The notes under the pieces are model-generated. The model was given only the letters and a program-made list of their open reading frames with translations. It was not told the origin of the DNA and ran no database searches. A stretch of DNA of 64,000 bases from CAYHCE01 sp964355015 (GTDB taxonomy: Bacteria > Cyanobacteriota > Cyanobacteriia > PCC-6307 > Cyanobiaceae): assembly GCA_964355015.1 (NCBI GenBank), contig CAYHCE010000014.1:15421-79420 (forward strand), given 5' to 3'. How positions within the stretch are numbered: the first letter of the stretch is position 1; every line of letters begins with the position of its first letter. A program made the translations under genes and the position numbers. This document shows positions 47,528-56,314 of this stretch, piece by piece.

Positions 47528-48115
47528 TCAGCGGTTCTGGGGAAGCTGCTGCAGGCTCGTGATCTCCGGGATGGCCGTCCACCCCATCAGCTCCTGTTCG
47601 GTGGCCGGGCCGTTGCCCTGCAACCAGGCGCCGATCGTGGCGGCGGCCGTGGCGCCATGGGCGCGCCGCGAATGGACGATCACGACGCCCTTGCCATCGA
47701 CGAGCAGCAGCCGTGCGAAGGCGGCTTCAGTCACGCCCGGCGCGCCGAGAATCGCCACGATCAGATGCTCGGCCGGACGAGCCGCTGTTCGCGGCCTGGA
47801 GAATGTGCGGATGATCCGACCGGCCTCTCGGTAACGGCTCAGCACCCGATTGGCCAGCTCCGCCAGTTGCTCGCCGCTGCGGACCTCGTCGTGGACATTG
47901 AGGGTCAGCATGGTTTGCCACCGGTTCAGGTCGCTCTGGCCTGCGGGCGTGAACTCGTTCTGGCCGGCCTTCGACCAGCGGTGGACATAGCCGACGCCGC
48001 CGAGGGTCAGCTGCATGGCTCCAGGACCGCTGGCGGCATGGGCGAGCGGAGGGATGGCAGCGAAGGCCAGGACCCCCACGGCGATGCCGGTGATCAACCC
48101 CCTGCGTTTCCCCAT
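47528..48115 (-). CDS. exported protein of unknown function
   Basis: 195 residues with a Sec signal peptide (KRRGLITGIAVGVLAFAA, cut probably after AHA at residue 27). The mature part is helical/mixed with no recognised domain, and contains a segment LLLVDGKGVVIVHSRRAHG. ATG at 48115, divergent from the next gene by 54 nt. Confidence 0.65.
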   Translation of the reverse strand: MGKRRGLITGIAVGVLAFAAIPPLAHAASGPGAMQLTLGGVGYVHRWSKAGQNEFTPAGQSDLNRWQTMLTLNVHDEVRSGEQLAELANRVLSRYREAGRIIRTFSRPRTAARPAEHLIVAILGAPGVTEAAFARLLLVDGKGVVIVHSRRAHGATAAATIGAWLQGNGPATEQELMGWTAIPEITSLQQLPQNR

Positions 48116-48169
48116 GGAGCGTTTCTGCGGCCGGCCGGCGTCACTGATAATGGAGGGACCGGGCTGTGG

Positions 48170-48931
48170 ATGTCGATGAAACGGAGCGTCCTGCCGGCGG
48201 CGGCCGCCGCAGTCCTGCTGCTGGAGCCGCTGCTGGGCGCCGGCGCCGAGGCCCAGCCGGCGATCCGCGGCCAGCAGGAGCAGGTGCAGTTTGCAGCCGG
48301 AGCCAGCTCCAGGGTGATCAGCGGGGTGCTGAAGGGCGATCAGTTCATCGACTACAAGCTTCGTGCCGCCGCCGGCCAGACCCTCAGCGTGACGCTGAAG
48401 CCCAGCAACGTTCAGACCTACTTCAACTTCAATCCGCCCGGCGCCGAGGAGGCGATGTTCATCGGCAGCACGTCAGGGAACCGCTTCAGGGGCCTGCTGC
48501 CCAGTGACGGCGACTACACGATCCGCGTCTATCTGATGCGGCCCGCGGCCCGCCGCAACGAGACCAGTCGCTACAGCCTCGACGTGGGCGTCAGCGGCCT
48601 GCCCCTGGTGCCCCTGAAGGCTGCTCAGGATGCGCTGATCCCGGGTACGCCGTTCCATGCTTCCGCCTCCATTCCCTGCTTCAGCTCGATCGGGCCCAAG
48701 GTCGGCAGTTGCGAGGCCTTCGTGATCCGACGCGGCTTCGACGGCACCGCCACCGTGGAGGTGCGCTGGCCCGGGGGCCTCAGGCGTCACATCCTGTTCG
48801 TGAAGGGCAGGCCGGTCGCCGCCGACCTTCCCGAGGCGGTGACCCTGCAGCGCAAGGGTGATGTTTCGATCGTGAGTCTTGGCAGCCTGGAGCGGTTCGA
48901 GATCCCCGACACCCTGCTGAGCGGAGGTTGA
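48170..48931 (+). CDS. exported PPC-like domain protein
   Basis: 253 residues with a signal peptide (hydrophobic AAAAAVLLLEPLLGA, cut near AEA). Residues about 40-140 resemble a bacterial pre-peptidase C-terminal (PPC-type) or lysozyme-inhibitor-like beta-sandwich: GVLKGDQFIDYKL, AGQTLSVTL and GDYTIRVYLMR. The C-terminal half has two cysteines (CFSS, GSCEAF) that could form a disulfide. Start: ATG at 48170, or 48176 in the same frame. Periplasmic; role unknown. Confidence 0.65.
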   Translation: MSMKRSVLPAAAAAVLLLEPLLGAGAEAQPAIRGQQEQVQFAAGASSRVISGVLKGDQFIDYKLRAAAGQTLSVTLKPSNVQTYFNFNPPGAEEAMFIGSTSGNRFRGLLPSDGDYTIRVYLMRPAARRNETSRYSLDVGVSGLPLVPLKAAQDALIPGTPFHASASIPCFSSIGPKVGSCEAFVIRRGFDGTATVEVRWPGGLRRHILFVKGRPVAADLPEAVTLQRKGDVSIVSLGSLERFEIPDTLLSGG

Positions 48932-48975
48932 GCAGCCTGATCCGGACTGCCTGAGGTCGGAGCGGATCCTCACTT

Positions 48976-49671
48976 TCAGCTGGCCGGATCGTTCCTGGCG
49001 ATGGCGATCGCCCCGATGACCAGGGAGAGGGCGGTGAGCGCGAGATCAGCCAGGGAACCGAAGAGCAGAGCCAGAACTCCACCGACGCCGATTCCGCCGC
49101 CCAGGTAGGTGAGCAGCAGCAGCAGGCAGATCAGGATCGATGCCCGGGCCAGCCCACGCACGGCCCCGTTCAGCCGGCCGACGCGAAGCAGACCGAGGTT
49201 CAGCCACTGTCCGCATGCCGCGGCGAGCGCGGCAAGGACCAGGGAAACGATCGCCAACGATCCCGCGCCGTCGACTGCCGCGTCACCGCGGCTGCGCTGC
49301 CAGGCGAGCAGGGCCAGCAGTACTCCCCAGGCCACAGCGCCGAAGCGGAGCCTGGGCAGACGCAGGGAGAAACCGATCGGCAGCAGGGAGAGCCCCAGCA
49401 GAGCCGCCGAGGCGAGGAAGTCGTGTTCGATGGGGCCTGGCTTCACAGCCCAGAGGGCAGCCAGGAGAACGAGCACCTGGCACAGACCGGCGGTAACCGG
49501 CAGGAACTGGCGTTGGTTCGTCGTTGGCTGTGTTCCGGCTGAGCTGAGGTTAGGCAGCGGCGCCTGGGATGTCGGCCGGTCGGCTGATGCGGCGCTCCCC
49601 AATGGATCTGGAGGATGTCTTGATCCAGGCCTGAGCGCCCCACGCTCAGAAACGGTGCTTGGGCCGTTCAT
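48976..49671 (-). CDS. polytopic membrane protein of unknown function
   Basis: 231 residues: a disordered Pro/Ser/Thr-rich N-terminus of about 55 residues, then six or so hydrophobic segments. ATG at 49671; the true start could be further inside, before FLPVTAGLCQV. No family recognised. Confidence 0.6.
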   Translation of the reverse strand: MNGPSTVSERGALRPGSRHPPDPLGSAASADRPTSQAPLPNLSSAGTQPTTNQRQFLPVTAGLCQVLVLLAALWAVKPGPIEHDFLASAALLGLSLLPIGFSLRLPRLRFGAVAWGVLLALLAWQRSRGDAAVDGAGSLAIVSLVLAALAAACGQWLNLGLLRVGRLNGAVRGLARASILICLLLLLTYLGGGIGVGGVLALLFGSLADLALTALSLVIGAIAIARNDPAS

Positions 49672-50181
49672 GGAGCCGGGGGTCTACGCCCTCCCAGGGC
49701 TCCTCGCCAGGGCCGGGATCACCCCGAGATGGGCAACTAACATGATCGGAGATTCAATCGGCCCTGCATCAAGGCCGATGGGTAGCAGCCCCAGGAGAAC
49801 TGCCTTCAAGCGGGGTTCAGAAGCAGGCAGGCGCGACAACAACGCTGAAAGCCGCCGCAAGCTGATCTGGCCAGGGAAAGACTTCCGTGGTGAGCGCTCG
49901 GGGCAGAGTGGGCACTGCGTCGTGGTGATTGTATCGCCGCTCGGAAGTCATACCAGCTCTCACCATGCAAGGCTTCCAAAGGCGGCGCTGAAGGTGGAAC
50001 TTCATCCCGGCCAGTCTAAAGAAGATCGTTCAGCAGAGAATGGAGCCCCTTGGGGAGTTGGATCATCGTAAGCGGAATATGTCAATAGTGTAATTTTGTC
50101 ATGTCCTTGCCACATGCCTGCCCTGAATCTGCTCCTGTATGCTTTTAAAGCATGCAATATCGTATTTCCTGAATAGTAAAT
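49672..50181. other. non-coding boundary region ahead of an A+T-rich island
   Basis: 510 nt without a credible gene. The first 370 nt have intermediate GC content; from about 50050 the sequence becomes A+T-rich, as in the next gene. A near-palindrome ATGCTTTTAAAGCAT (50140-50154) lies before the methyltransferase start. I see no direct repeats or IS ends that would define an insertion. Confidence 0.4.
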
Positions 50182-50832
50182 ATGGATTTTGAGCCAACAC
50201 AGCAATCATTGGATCTGGTTAGGCAAATTGCCTCCAATGTGGTGACATTTCATCATCACTATCATATTCTTTATGACATAGCGAATAGCTTTGGCGACAA
50301 GCTAATAAACTATGTCGAAATAGGAGCCTATGCAGGTGGGAGTTCTTGTTTAATGCTACAAAGGGCAAATACTACAATTATCAGCATTGACCTGGGCGAA
50401 CCAATTCCCAAAGAAGTTGTCCTTGAGAATGTAATCAAGTATAAAACTAGCGATACTAATTACAGATATATTCAAGGCAACTCTCAAGTGGCAGATACAA
50501 AAGACGCATTAATGAACGCCTTGAATGAGCCAGGTGTAAGGGCCATGGGTTACGGTGCCGGGATTGATATTCTGTTTATTGACGGAGACCATTCATTTGC
50601 AGGAGTTGTTGCTGACTTTGCTCTCTATGGTGATTTGGTCAACATCGGGGGCTATATAGTGTTTGATGACTACCATGATTGTGTTTACAGCCCAGAAGTG
50701 AAACAAGCAGTAGACAGTCTGCTGCCAGGCCTTGTTGATTATGAAGTTCTCGGCACCCTGGAGAATGCTTTGGGTGCTTACCCAAGCGACCTTGAAGTTG
50801 GTAACTGTTTTGTGATCAAAAAAGTAAACTAA
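50182..50832 (+). CDS. SAM-dependent methyltransferase-like protein (CmcI/Methyltransf_24 type)
   Basis: 216 residues with a class I Rossmann fold: motif I YVEIGAYAGGSS, an acidic strand TTIISIDLG, then IDILFIDGDHSFAGV and GGYIVFDDYHD. This IDGDHS...DDY pattern is shared by CmcI/TylF-like methyltransferases of sugars and small molecules. The gene is about 40 % GC, far below its surroundings, so it was probably acquired from another organism. ATG at 50182. The substrate is likely to be a surface sugar, judged from the acyltransferase downstream. Confidence 0.75.
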   Translation: MDFEPTQQSLDLVRQIASNVVTFHHHYHILYDIANSFGDKLINYVEIGAYAGGSSCLMLQRANTTIISIDLGEPIPKEVVLENVIKYKTSDTNYRYIQGNSQVADTKDALMNALNEPGVRAMGYGAGIDILFIDGDHSFAGVVADFALYGDLVNIGGYIVFDDYHDCVYSPEVKQAVDSLLPGLVDYEVLGTLENALGAYPSDLEVGNCFVIKKVN

Positions 50833-50859
50833 CAAGATTCGGAGTTGCGATGCAAAATG

Positions 50860-51180
50860 TCAGAGCTCGGACCAGCCAGACGCATCGGCGGGGAACCATC
50901 TCCCGATGCCCGGCACCGCGGTGCCTTTCGGGGAACGTATCAGCAGAGAAGATCTATATTTCCTCCGCCGCGCTGATGGCTTGCGTGGGCTGGTACAAAA
51001 ACAAATACCGCCACAGCGGCAGCCAGTGCGTGACACCCCATCAACGGGACTGCGCGGTAGTCTTGGAGCTCTGTAGTAATCATACCCGCCTGTACCAACA
51101 GGCCCGCCAACGTCATCCAAGGGAATGGACCGGCGCCACGCGCTGTAGGCGTCAACTTTGCTGGCAGTCACCGTCAGCAT
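50860..51180 (+). pseudogene. remnant of an IS3-family transposase (OrfB C-terminus)
   Basis: The frame from about 50970 to 51160 encodes GWYKNKYRHSGSQCVTPHQR, later YQQARQRHPREWTGATRCRRQ, the typical end of IS3-family OrfB integrases (WYN..HRHSGI..VTP..RH, then ..AR..HP.RWS..TR.W). The catalytic DDE core is missing and sequence upstream of 50970 is not readable as transposase in one frame. It has higher GC than its neighbours, so it is a separate arrival. No inverted repeats are visible. Confidence 0.75.
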
Positions 51181-51259
51181 CCTCCAGGTCAAAAAGCTTA
51201 TCCACGAATACAATTGTGGGTGATTCTGCGATCATGGGTATCGATTTGGTGAGGAGTTG

Positions 51260-53383
51260 ATGGCGGGAATTGCACCAGGGATCGGCAATGCATCTCCTGC
51301 ATTCATCAAATCTCCTTATCGACCTGAGATAGATGGCCTCAGGGCATTGGCAGTCGCTGCTGTCATCATCAACCATTTCAACAAGGACATTCTTCCCAGT
51401 GGTTACTTGGGGGTGGATATCTTCTTTGTCATTTCCGGTTATGTCATCACATCCTCTCTGGCGGGACGTCCAAGTAAGAACTTTTCGGACTTTCTGGTTG
51501 GGTTTTATGCACGGCGGATCAAGCGACTGGTACCAGCACTGGTTCTTTTTGTTGGCATCACCAGTGTGCTTGTCTGCTTGGTTGATCCGGATCCTGGGGT
51601 TTCACTGAGAACTGGCGCCACATCTCTCTTTGGGTTGTCCAATCTGTATTTGCTTAAGCAATCCACCGACTATTTCGCCACATCAACAGAGCTCAATGTG
51701 TTTGCCCACACGTGGTCGCTTGGCGTTGAAGAGCAATTCTACTTGCTCTTTCCATTCCTGATCTGGTTCTCAGGATTTGGTCGCTTGACCTTGAGAGGGG
51801 CCAGCAATCTCTTCTGGGCGACAACGATACTTTCTGCCGCATCACTACTCTGTTTTATATATCTTTATCCAAGCAATCAATCTGCCGCTTATTTTTTGAT
51901 GCCCACCAGGTTGTGGGAGCTTGGGTCTGGTTGTCTTCTCTTCCTTTCCCTCAGGAATCCCGGTGGTCTCCTTTGTGGTCTTGAGGAACTGTCCCCTTTG
52001 GTGGTCACTGCTGTCCTGATTGGAGTTCTTTTTTTACCATTGCGTTTTGCCGTGGTTTCAACTGTTGCGGCCGTGCTTCTGACCGTTTGCTTACTTGCTT
52101 GCCTTCGCTCTGGCACTGTCGGGTATTTGCTCTTTACCCACAATCGAGTGATTTATGTCGGTTTGATTTCCTATTCTCTGTATCTGTGGCATTGGAGTGT
52201 CCTCTCACTCAGCCGCTGGACGATAGGCATCCACTGGTGGTCTGTGCCTTTTCAGGCAGCCTTGATGATGTTGCTGGCGATCGCTTCCTATCGTTATGTA
52301 GAGACACCGTTCCGCCGTTCTGACTGGTCTTTGTTGCGATGGAAGACCATTGGATATGGCCTGGGATCCTCAGGTGCCACTGCCCTGTCAGTCATGGCTC
52401 TTGGCAATGGATTGGATACAAAGCTCTTTGCTCTTATCAATCCTAGTATTGACATGACGCTATACACAGATAAGCCGTTTGTCCTTGAAAAGGAGTCGAT
52501 CAATAGCGAGAACTGCATGATCGTGGACCCGCATCAGCAAAGGGTGAAGGAGGATGTCTCGCGCGTTCTTGCGGCGTGCAGCCTGAAGGGTTCTCGTCAA
52601 TATTCTCAAAATCTCTTTTTTATTGGCGATAGTCAGTCCAATCATCTCAAGGCCCTTGCGGGTGTGCTCAACTCAGTGCTTGGTGTTGGCGTTCAACTTC
52701 TATCCGTAACGTCAACTATATTCCCTGTGGTGCGATATTCAGCGAACAACGGCGACTCTCTACTGTTGAATAAGTCGAGGAACGATGCACAAGAGCTCAT
52801 AGCAAAGGCTGCAATTAATAGGGCCAGGCCAGGCGATATTGTTGTTTTATCTGGCAGGTACATGGCCTATTTCGGCGATCCTCGAATCCCATTGCACCAG
52901 CGTACACTTGAGGTAACCAGGTACTCGATTGAAAGTCAGGCAAAGCTATCGATTCCGGACTTCCTGAGCGAGTGGGAGACCAGTCTTGAGCTGTTGCTTT
53001 CCTCTCTTGAACGGAAAAGTGTTAAGGTGGTGGTTGTTCTTCCCGTTCCTGAGTTTCCCTTGTCTGGGATTCTATGCATCAGCCCATGGAGCAGAGTGAA
53101 TCCAAATTCTGACTGCAGACAGGACAAGCGCGTCCTGCTTCAGAACAGAGAACTCTTTGTTTCAAGAATCGCTGATCTCTCGAAAAGGTACAGGAATCTT
53201 TATCTTTATGATCCATTTCCTTTTCTGTGTCCCAAGGAGGAGGCCTGCTCGGTTATCAGTGATGAAGGGAAGCTCCTTTATGAAGATTCTACGCACTTGT
53301 CAAACTATGGTTCAAGATCCCTGGCGAATGATTTTATCGGCTTCCTCCGTCGTCACAGTCTGCTGAAGAACCCACCGGCCTGA
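51260..53383 (+). CDS. acyltransferase-3 membrane protein with C-terminal SGNH domain (OafA-like)
   Basis: 707 residues. The N-terminal 370 residues have ten or so membrane helices with YRPEIDGLRALAV, the FFVISGYVIT segment, RRIKRLVPAL and TWSLGVEEQFY, typical of acyltransferase-3. The C-terminal part is an SGNH hydrolase-like domain with S458 in FIGDSQSNH and D676/H679 in EDSTHLS. Such proteins O-acetylate lipopolysaccharide or other surface glycans. ATG 51260 with GAGGAG ahead. The gene is moderately A+T-rich, consistent with transfer. Confidence 0.9.
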   Translation: MAGIAPGIGNASPAFIKSPYRPEIDGLRALAVAAVIINHFNKDILPSGYLGVDIFFVISGYVITSSLAGRPSKNFSDFLVGFYARRIKRLVPALVLFVGITSVLVCLVDPDPGVSLRTGATSLFGLSNLYLLKQSTDYFATSTELNVFAHTWSLGVEEQFYLLFPFLIWFSGFGRLTLRGASNLFWATTILSAASLLCFIYLYPSNQSAAYFLMPTRLWELGSGCLLFLSLRNPGGLLCGLEELSPLVVTAVLIGVLFLPLRFAVVSTVAAVLLTVCLLACLRSGTVGYLLFTHNRVIYVGLISYSLYLWHWSVLSLSRWTIGIHWWSVPFQAALMMLLAIASYRYVETPFRRSDWSLLRWKTIGYGLGSSGATALSVMALGNGLDTKLFALINPSIDMTLYTDKPFVLEKESINSENCMIVDPHQQRVKEDVSRVLAACSLKGSRQYSQNLFFIGDSQSNHLKALAGVLNSVLGVGVQLLSVTSTIFPVVRYSANNGDSLLLNKSRNDAQELIAKAAINRARPGDIVVLSGRYMAYFGDPRIPLHQRTLEVTRYSIESQAKLSIPDFLSEWETSLELLLSSLERKSVKVVVVLPVPEFPLSGILCISPWSRVNPNSDCRQDKRVLLQNRELFVSRIADLSKRYRNLYLYDPFPFLCPKEEACSVISDEGKLLYEDSTHLSNYGSRSLANDFIGFLRRHSLLKNPPA

Positions 53384-53691
53384 CACGCAGTGATGCCGTC
53401 GCAGGGGTCGTCGCCCGTTCGGCACAGGGCACCCTGCCTGCCAGAACATTCGCAGATGGGCGCCAACGCGTTTCTGAGGTGTTCGGTATCTCTCTGGTGG
53501 CGGTGGGATTCTCATCCCTTGGCTTCCTGCCCTGCCGATGCCCCCTGGCTTGTGGTGATGGAGGTATGCGCCTAGGAGCTCCGGCTGAAGGAAGGGCCGA
53601 TCTCGAGTCGGCCGACATCCCCTCAAGCCTCTGAGTGGAACGGCGATCAGGAAGTCGCCGCGCTCTCGCTTCCCCTCCCTTTAGCCGCTCC
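53384..53691. other. non-coding stretch after the acyltransferase gene
   Basis: 308 nt with GC content back at the host level. A small stem GGCCGA / TCGGCC (53595-53600, 53608-53613) could be a terminator. Short open frames on both strands look like chance. Confidence 0.4.
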
Positions 53692-54879
53692 TCACCCCCT
53701 CCCCGCCCCCAGCACTCCCGGCAACCTCCCCCGCGCCAACTGTTGCTTTGGATCGAACTCTCTCTTCACGGCCTCGATCAGCGACCGTGAAGGGGCATCC
53801 TCCCAGGCCGGCACCGCGTCGCCCTCCGGCTGGCGCAGCACGGTGAGTAGCCCGCCACGGGCGGCGCAGCAGCGGCGCAGCTCCTGTACCCGATAGGCCG
53901 GCAGCCCCGCCGGAGCCCAGCAGTCACCGAGTCCACTGCCGCCGCCGAGAACCACCGGCAGGTCACGGAGGCCCTTTTCCGCCAGCAGGCCAGCGGTTTC
54001 GGCCGGCAGAACGCCCAGGCGCAGCAGCCAGCCGGCTTCGCCGGGGTCGCCGAGAGCCACGGCCTGCAGGGCTTCAAGCCGTTCCGGGTCGAGCGGCTGG
54101 CTGCGCAGGCCGAGGGTCTCGGCCTGGCTGCGGATCTCCAGGCATTGCGCTCGCAGGGCTGAATCGCTGACGCTGGCCAGGCCGATCAGCAGGGCCGCCA
54201 ACGGATCGGCGCCGGCACGGCCGGCCAGCGGCGGACTCCACCAGTCGATCTGTTCGGGGGTGAGGCTGGAGCGCAGCAGCCAGCGGCGCAACCCGTCGAG
54301 AGCCTCCAGTGGACCCTGCAGCAGCAGCCCCCGGCGTTGCGGCGGCAGGGGCTGGGTGCGCAGGGTGAGTTCGGTGATCAGCCCCAGCGATCCCCAGCTG
54401 CCGGTGAACAGCCGCATCAGGTCGTAGCCGGCCACGTTCTTCACCACCTTGCCGCCGGCCCGTGCCGCGACCCCGTCGGCCCGCAACAGGCCGATGCCCA
54501 CCAGTTGGTCGCGCACGCCCAGGTAGCGCTGCCGCAGCCCGCCGGCCAGTCCACGGGCCACCAGCCCTCCCACCGTGCCTGCGTTCATGCCGTCGGCGCC
54601 GCTGCCCCAGGGCCAGTCGATTGTCAGCCACTGGTTCTGGGCCCGCAGCCTCTGCTGCAGTTCCTGCAGCGGTGTGCCCGCCTCCACCGTCACGGTGAAA
54701 TCACCGCTGGCGTGCTCCAGGATCCGGTTCAGCCGTGCCGTGCTCAGCACCGTGCCGGTGTCCCGCACCGGTGGCCCCCACTGCAGCCGGCTGCCGCTGC
54801 CGGCGGGCAGCCACGGCGTGCCTTCGGCATGCAGCTGCCGCACCAGATCGGCCAGTTCGTGGGGCTCGGGGGTGATCAC
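53692..54879 (-). CDS. glcE: FAD-binding oxidoreductase, glycolate oxidase subunit GlcE-like
   Basis: 395 residues with an FAD_binding_4 domain: AGSGSRLQWG and the central NAGTVGGLVARGLAGGLRQRY and GKVVKNVAGYDLMRLF segments, which closely follow GlcE of the glycolate dehydrogenase complex. The C-terminus ends with REFDPKQQLARGRLPG, the family's last conserved block. Glycolate oxidation belongs to photorespiration. ATG at 54879; only 14 nt separate it from the divergent kinase gene. GlcD and GlcF are not in the window. Confidence 0.88.
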   Translation of the reverse strand: MITPEPHELADLVRQLHAEGTPWLPAGSGSRLQWGPPVRDTGTVLSTARLNRILEHASGDFTVTVEAGTPLQELQQRLRAQNQWLTIDWPWGSGADGMNAGTVGGLVARGLAGGLRQRYLGVRDQLVGIGLLRADGVAARAGGKVVKNVAGYDLMRLFTGSWGSLGLITELTLRTQPLPPQRRGLLLQGPLEALDGLRRWLLRSSLTPEQIDWWSPPLAGRAGADPLAALLIGLASVSDSALRAQCLEIRSQAETLGLRSQPLDPERLEALQAVALGDPGEAGWLLRLGVLPAETAGLLAEKGLRDLPVVLGGGSGLGDCWAPAGLPAYRVQELRRCCAARGGLLTVLRQPEGDAVPAWEDAPSRSLIEAVKREFDPKQQLARGRLPGVLGAGRG

Positions 54880-54893
54880 GGCACGATGGTGCC

Positions 54894-56291
54894 ATGGCCG
54901 CTTTGCCCTCCCCCGCCGCCGCTCCGCTCAAGATCGTCGTGATCGACGACGACCCCACCGGCTCCCAGGCGGTGCACAGCTGTCCCTTGCTGCTGCGCTG
55001 GGACCCGCCCACCCTGCGGGCCGGGCTGCGGGATCCCTCGCCGCTGCTGTTCCTGCTGGCCGATACCCGGGCGCTGGAACCTGAGGCGGCAACGGAGCGG
55101 GTGCGCAGGATCTGCCGGGCCTTGAAAGCGGCTCTGACGGAGGCCGGGATCGATCGCTGGCTGGTGGTCAGCCGCGGCGATTCCACTCTGCGCGGGCACT
55201 TCCCGTTGGAAATCGAAGCGATCGCCGCGGAACTGGGTCCCTTCGACGCCACCCTGCTGGTGCCCGCCTTCGTGGAGGGGGGGCGCACCACCGTGGAGGG
55301 GATGCATCTGCTGCACGGTGAGCCGGTACACCACAGCCCCTTTGCCCGCGATGCGCGCTTCGGCTACGGCACCAGCCACCTGCCGTCCTGGGTGGAGCAG
55401 AAGAGTGGCGGACGCCTGCGGGCTGAGGACGTGGAGCGGATCGATCTGGAGGAGCTCGAGCCGGAGCGCGAAGGGTCCCTGGTGGAGCGGCTGCGGGGCC
55501 TCAGCGGCAACCGTCTGGTGGTGGTGGATGCCGAACGGCCTGAACAGCTGAAGGTGCTGGGGGCGGCCGTGCGGGCGGTGGTGCCTGGCCGGCGACTGCT
55601 GTTCCAGTCCGCTGCCAGCCTGCTGAGCGGACTGGCCGATCTGACGCCCCAGCCGCTCTCTCCTGCCGAGCTGGCGGCTCTGCGTCGCGGCTCGGCGCCC
55701 GGTGCGGTGCTGGTGGGCTCCCACGTGCCGCTCAGTGATCGCCAGCTGGCGGAGTTGCTGGGCGAGCCGGACTGCGCCGGGGTGGAGCTGCCGGTGGATG
55801 TCGTTCTGGCGGCGCTGCGCCGTGGGGACCCCGAGCCCTCGGCGCTTGTGGAAGCGCTGCAGCCACTGCAGGCGGCGTTGCTGGAGCGGATGGTGCAGGG
55901 CTGGTGCGCCGGCCGCACGCCGGTGCTGTTCACCAGCAGAGGGGAAAGGTCCTGCCGTGACGGCGTCGAGCGCCGACGGCTCGGGCTGGGGCTGGCGGGG
56001 CTGATGGCCCGGATCGCGGCCGGGTTGCCGCCCGGGCTCGGCTATCTGCTCAGCAAGGGCGGCACCACCAGCCAGACCCTGCTCACCGATGGGCTGGCCC
56101 TGGCCGCGGTACGGCTGGAGGGCCAGCTGCTGCCGGGGCTCTCGCTGCTGCGGCTGCCGGCCGGCCATCCGCGCTTTGCCCTGCTGCCCCTGCTCACCTT
56201 TCCGGGAAACCTGGGCGACAGCGGCACGCTCCGCGAGGCCTGGCAGCGCCTGGCGCCTGGCGCACCGGCGGGCGGCGGGTTTCCCTACTAA
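54894..56291 (+). CDS. four-carbon acid sugar kinase family protein (DUF1537)
   Basis: 465 residues. The N-terminal VVIDDDPTGSQAVHSCPLL, then a RGDSTLRGHFPLE block and PAFVEGGRTTVEG, and the C-terminal ATP-binding SKGGTTSQTLL are diagnostic of the OtnK/DUF1537 kinases, which phosphorylate erythronate-, threonate- or related sugar acids. Substrate here unknown. ATG at 54894 taken; the promoter must lie in or near the divergent glcE gene. It ends 23 nt before the second Kef-type antiporter. Confidence 0.87.
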   Translation: MAALPSPAAAPLKIVVIDDDPTGSQAVHSCPLLLRWDPPTLRAGLRDPSPLLFLLADTRALEPEAATERVRRICRALKAALTEAGIDRWLVVSRGDSTLRGHFPLEIEAIAAELGPFDATLLVPAFVEGGRTTVEGMHLLHGEPVHHSPFARDARFGYGTSHLPSWVEQKSGGRLRAEDVERIDLEELEPEREGSLVERLRGLSGNRLVVVDAERPEQLKVLGAAVRAVVPGRRLLFQSAASLLSGLADLTPQPLSPAELAALRRGSAPGAVLVGSHVPLSDRQLAELLGEPDCAGVELPVDVVLAALRRGDPEPSALVEALQPLQAALLERMVQGWCAGRTPVLFTSRGERSCRDGVERRRLGLGLAGLMARIAAGLPPGLGYLLSKGGTTSQTLLTDGLALAAVRLEGQLLPGLSLLRLPAGHPRFALLPLLTFPGNLGDSGTLREAWQRLAPGAPAGGGFPY

Positions 56292-56314
56292 GGTCCGCCC
56301 AGGTTGGGTGCCGC

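Noticed and set aside
50850..51260. A novel small gene between the methyltransferase and the acyltransferase
   Set aside because: Its readable part is the end of an IS3-family transposase, and the rest shows no gene-like features.
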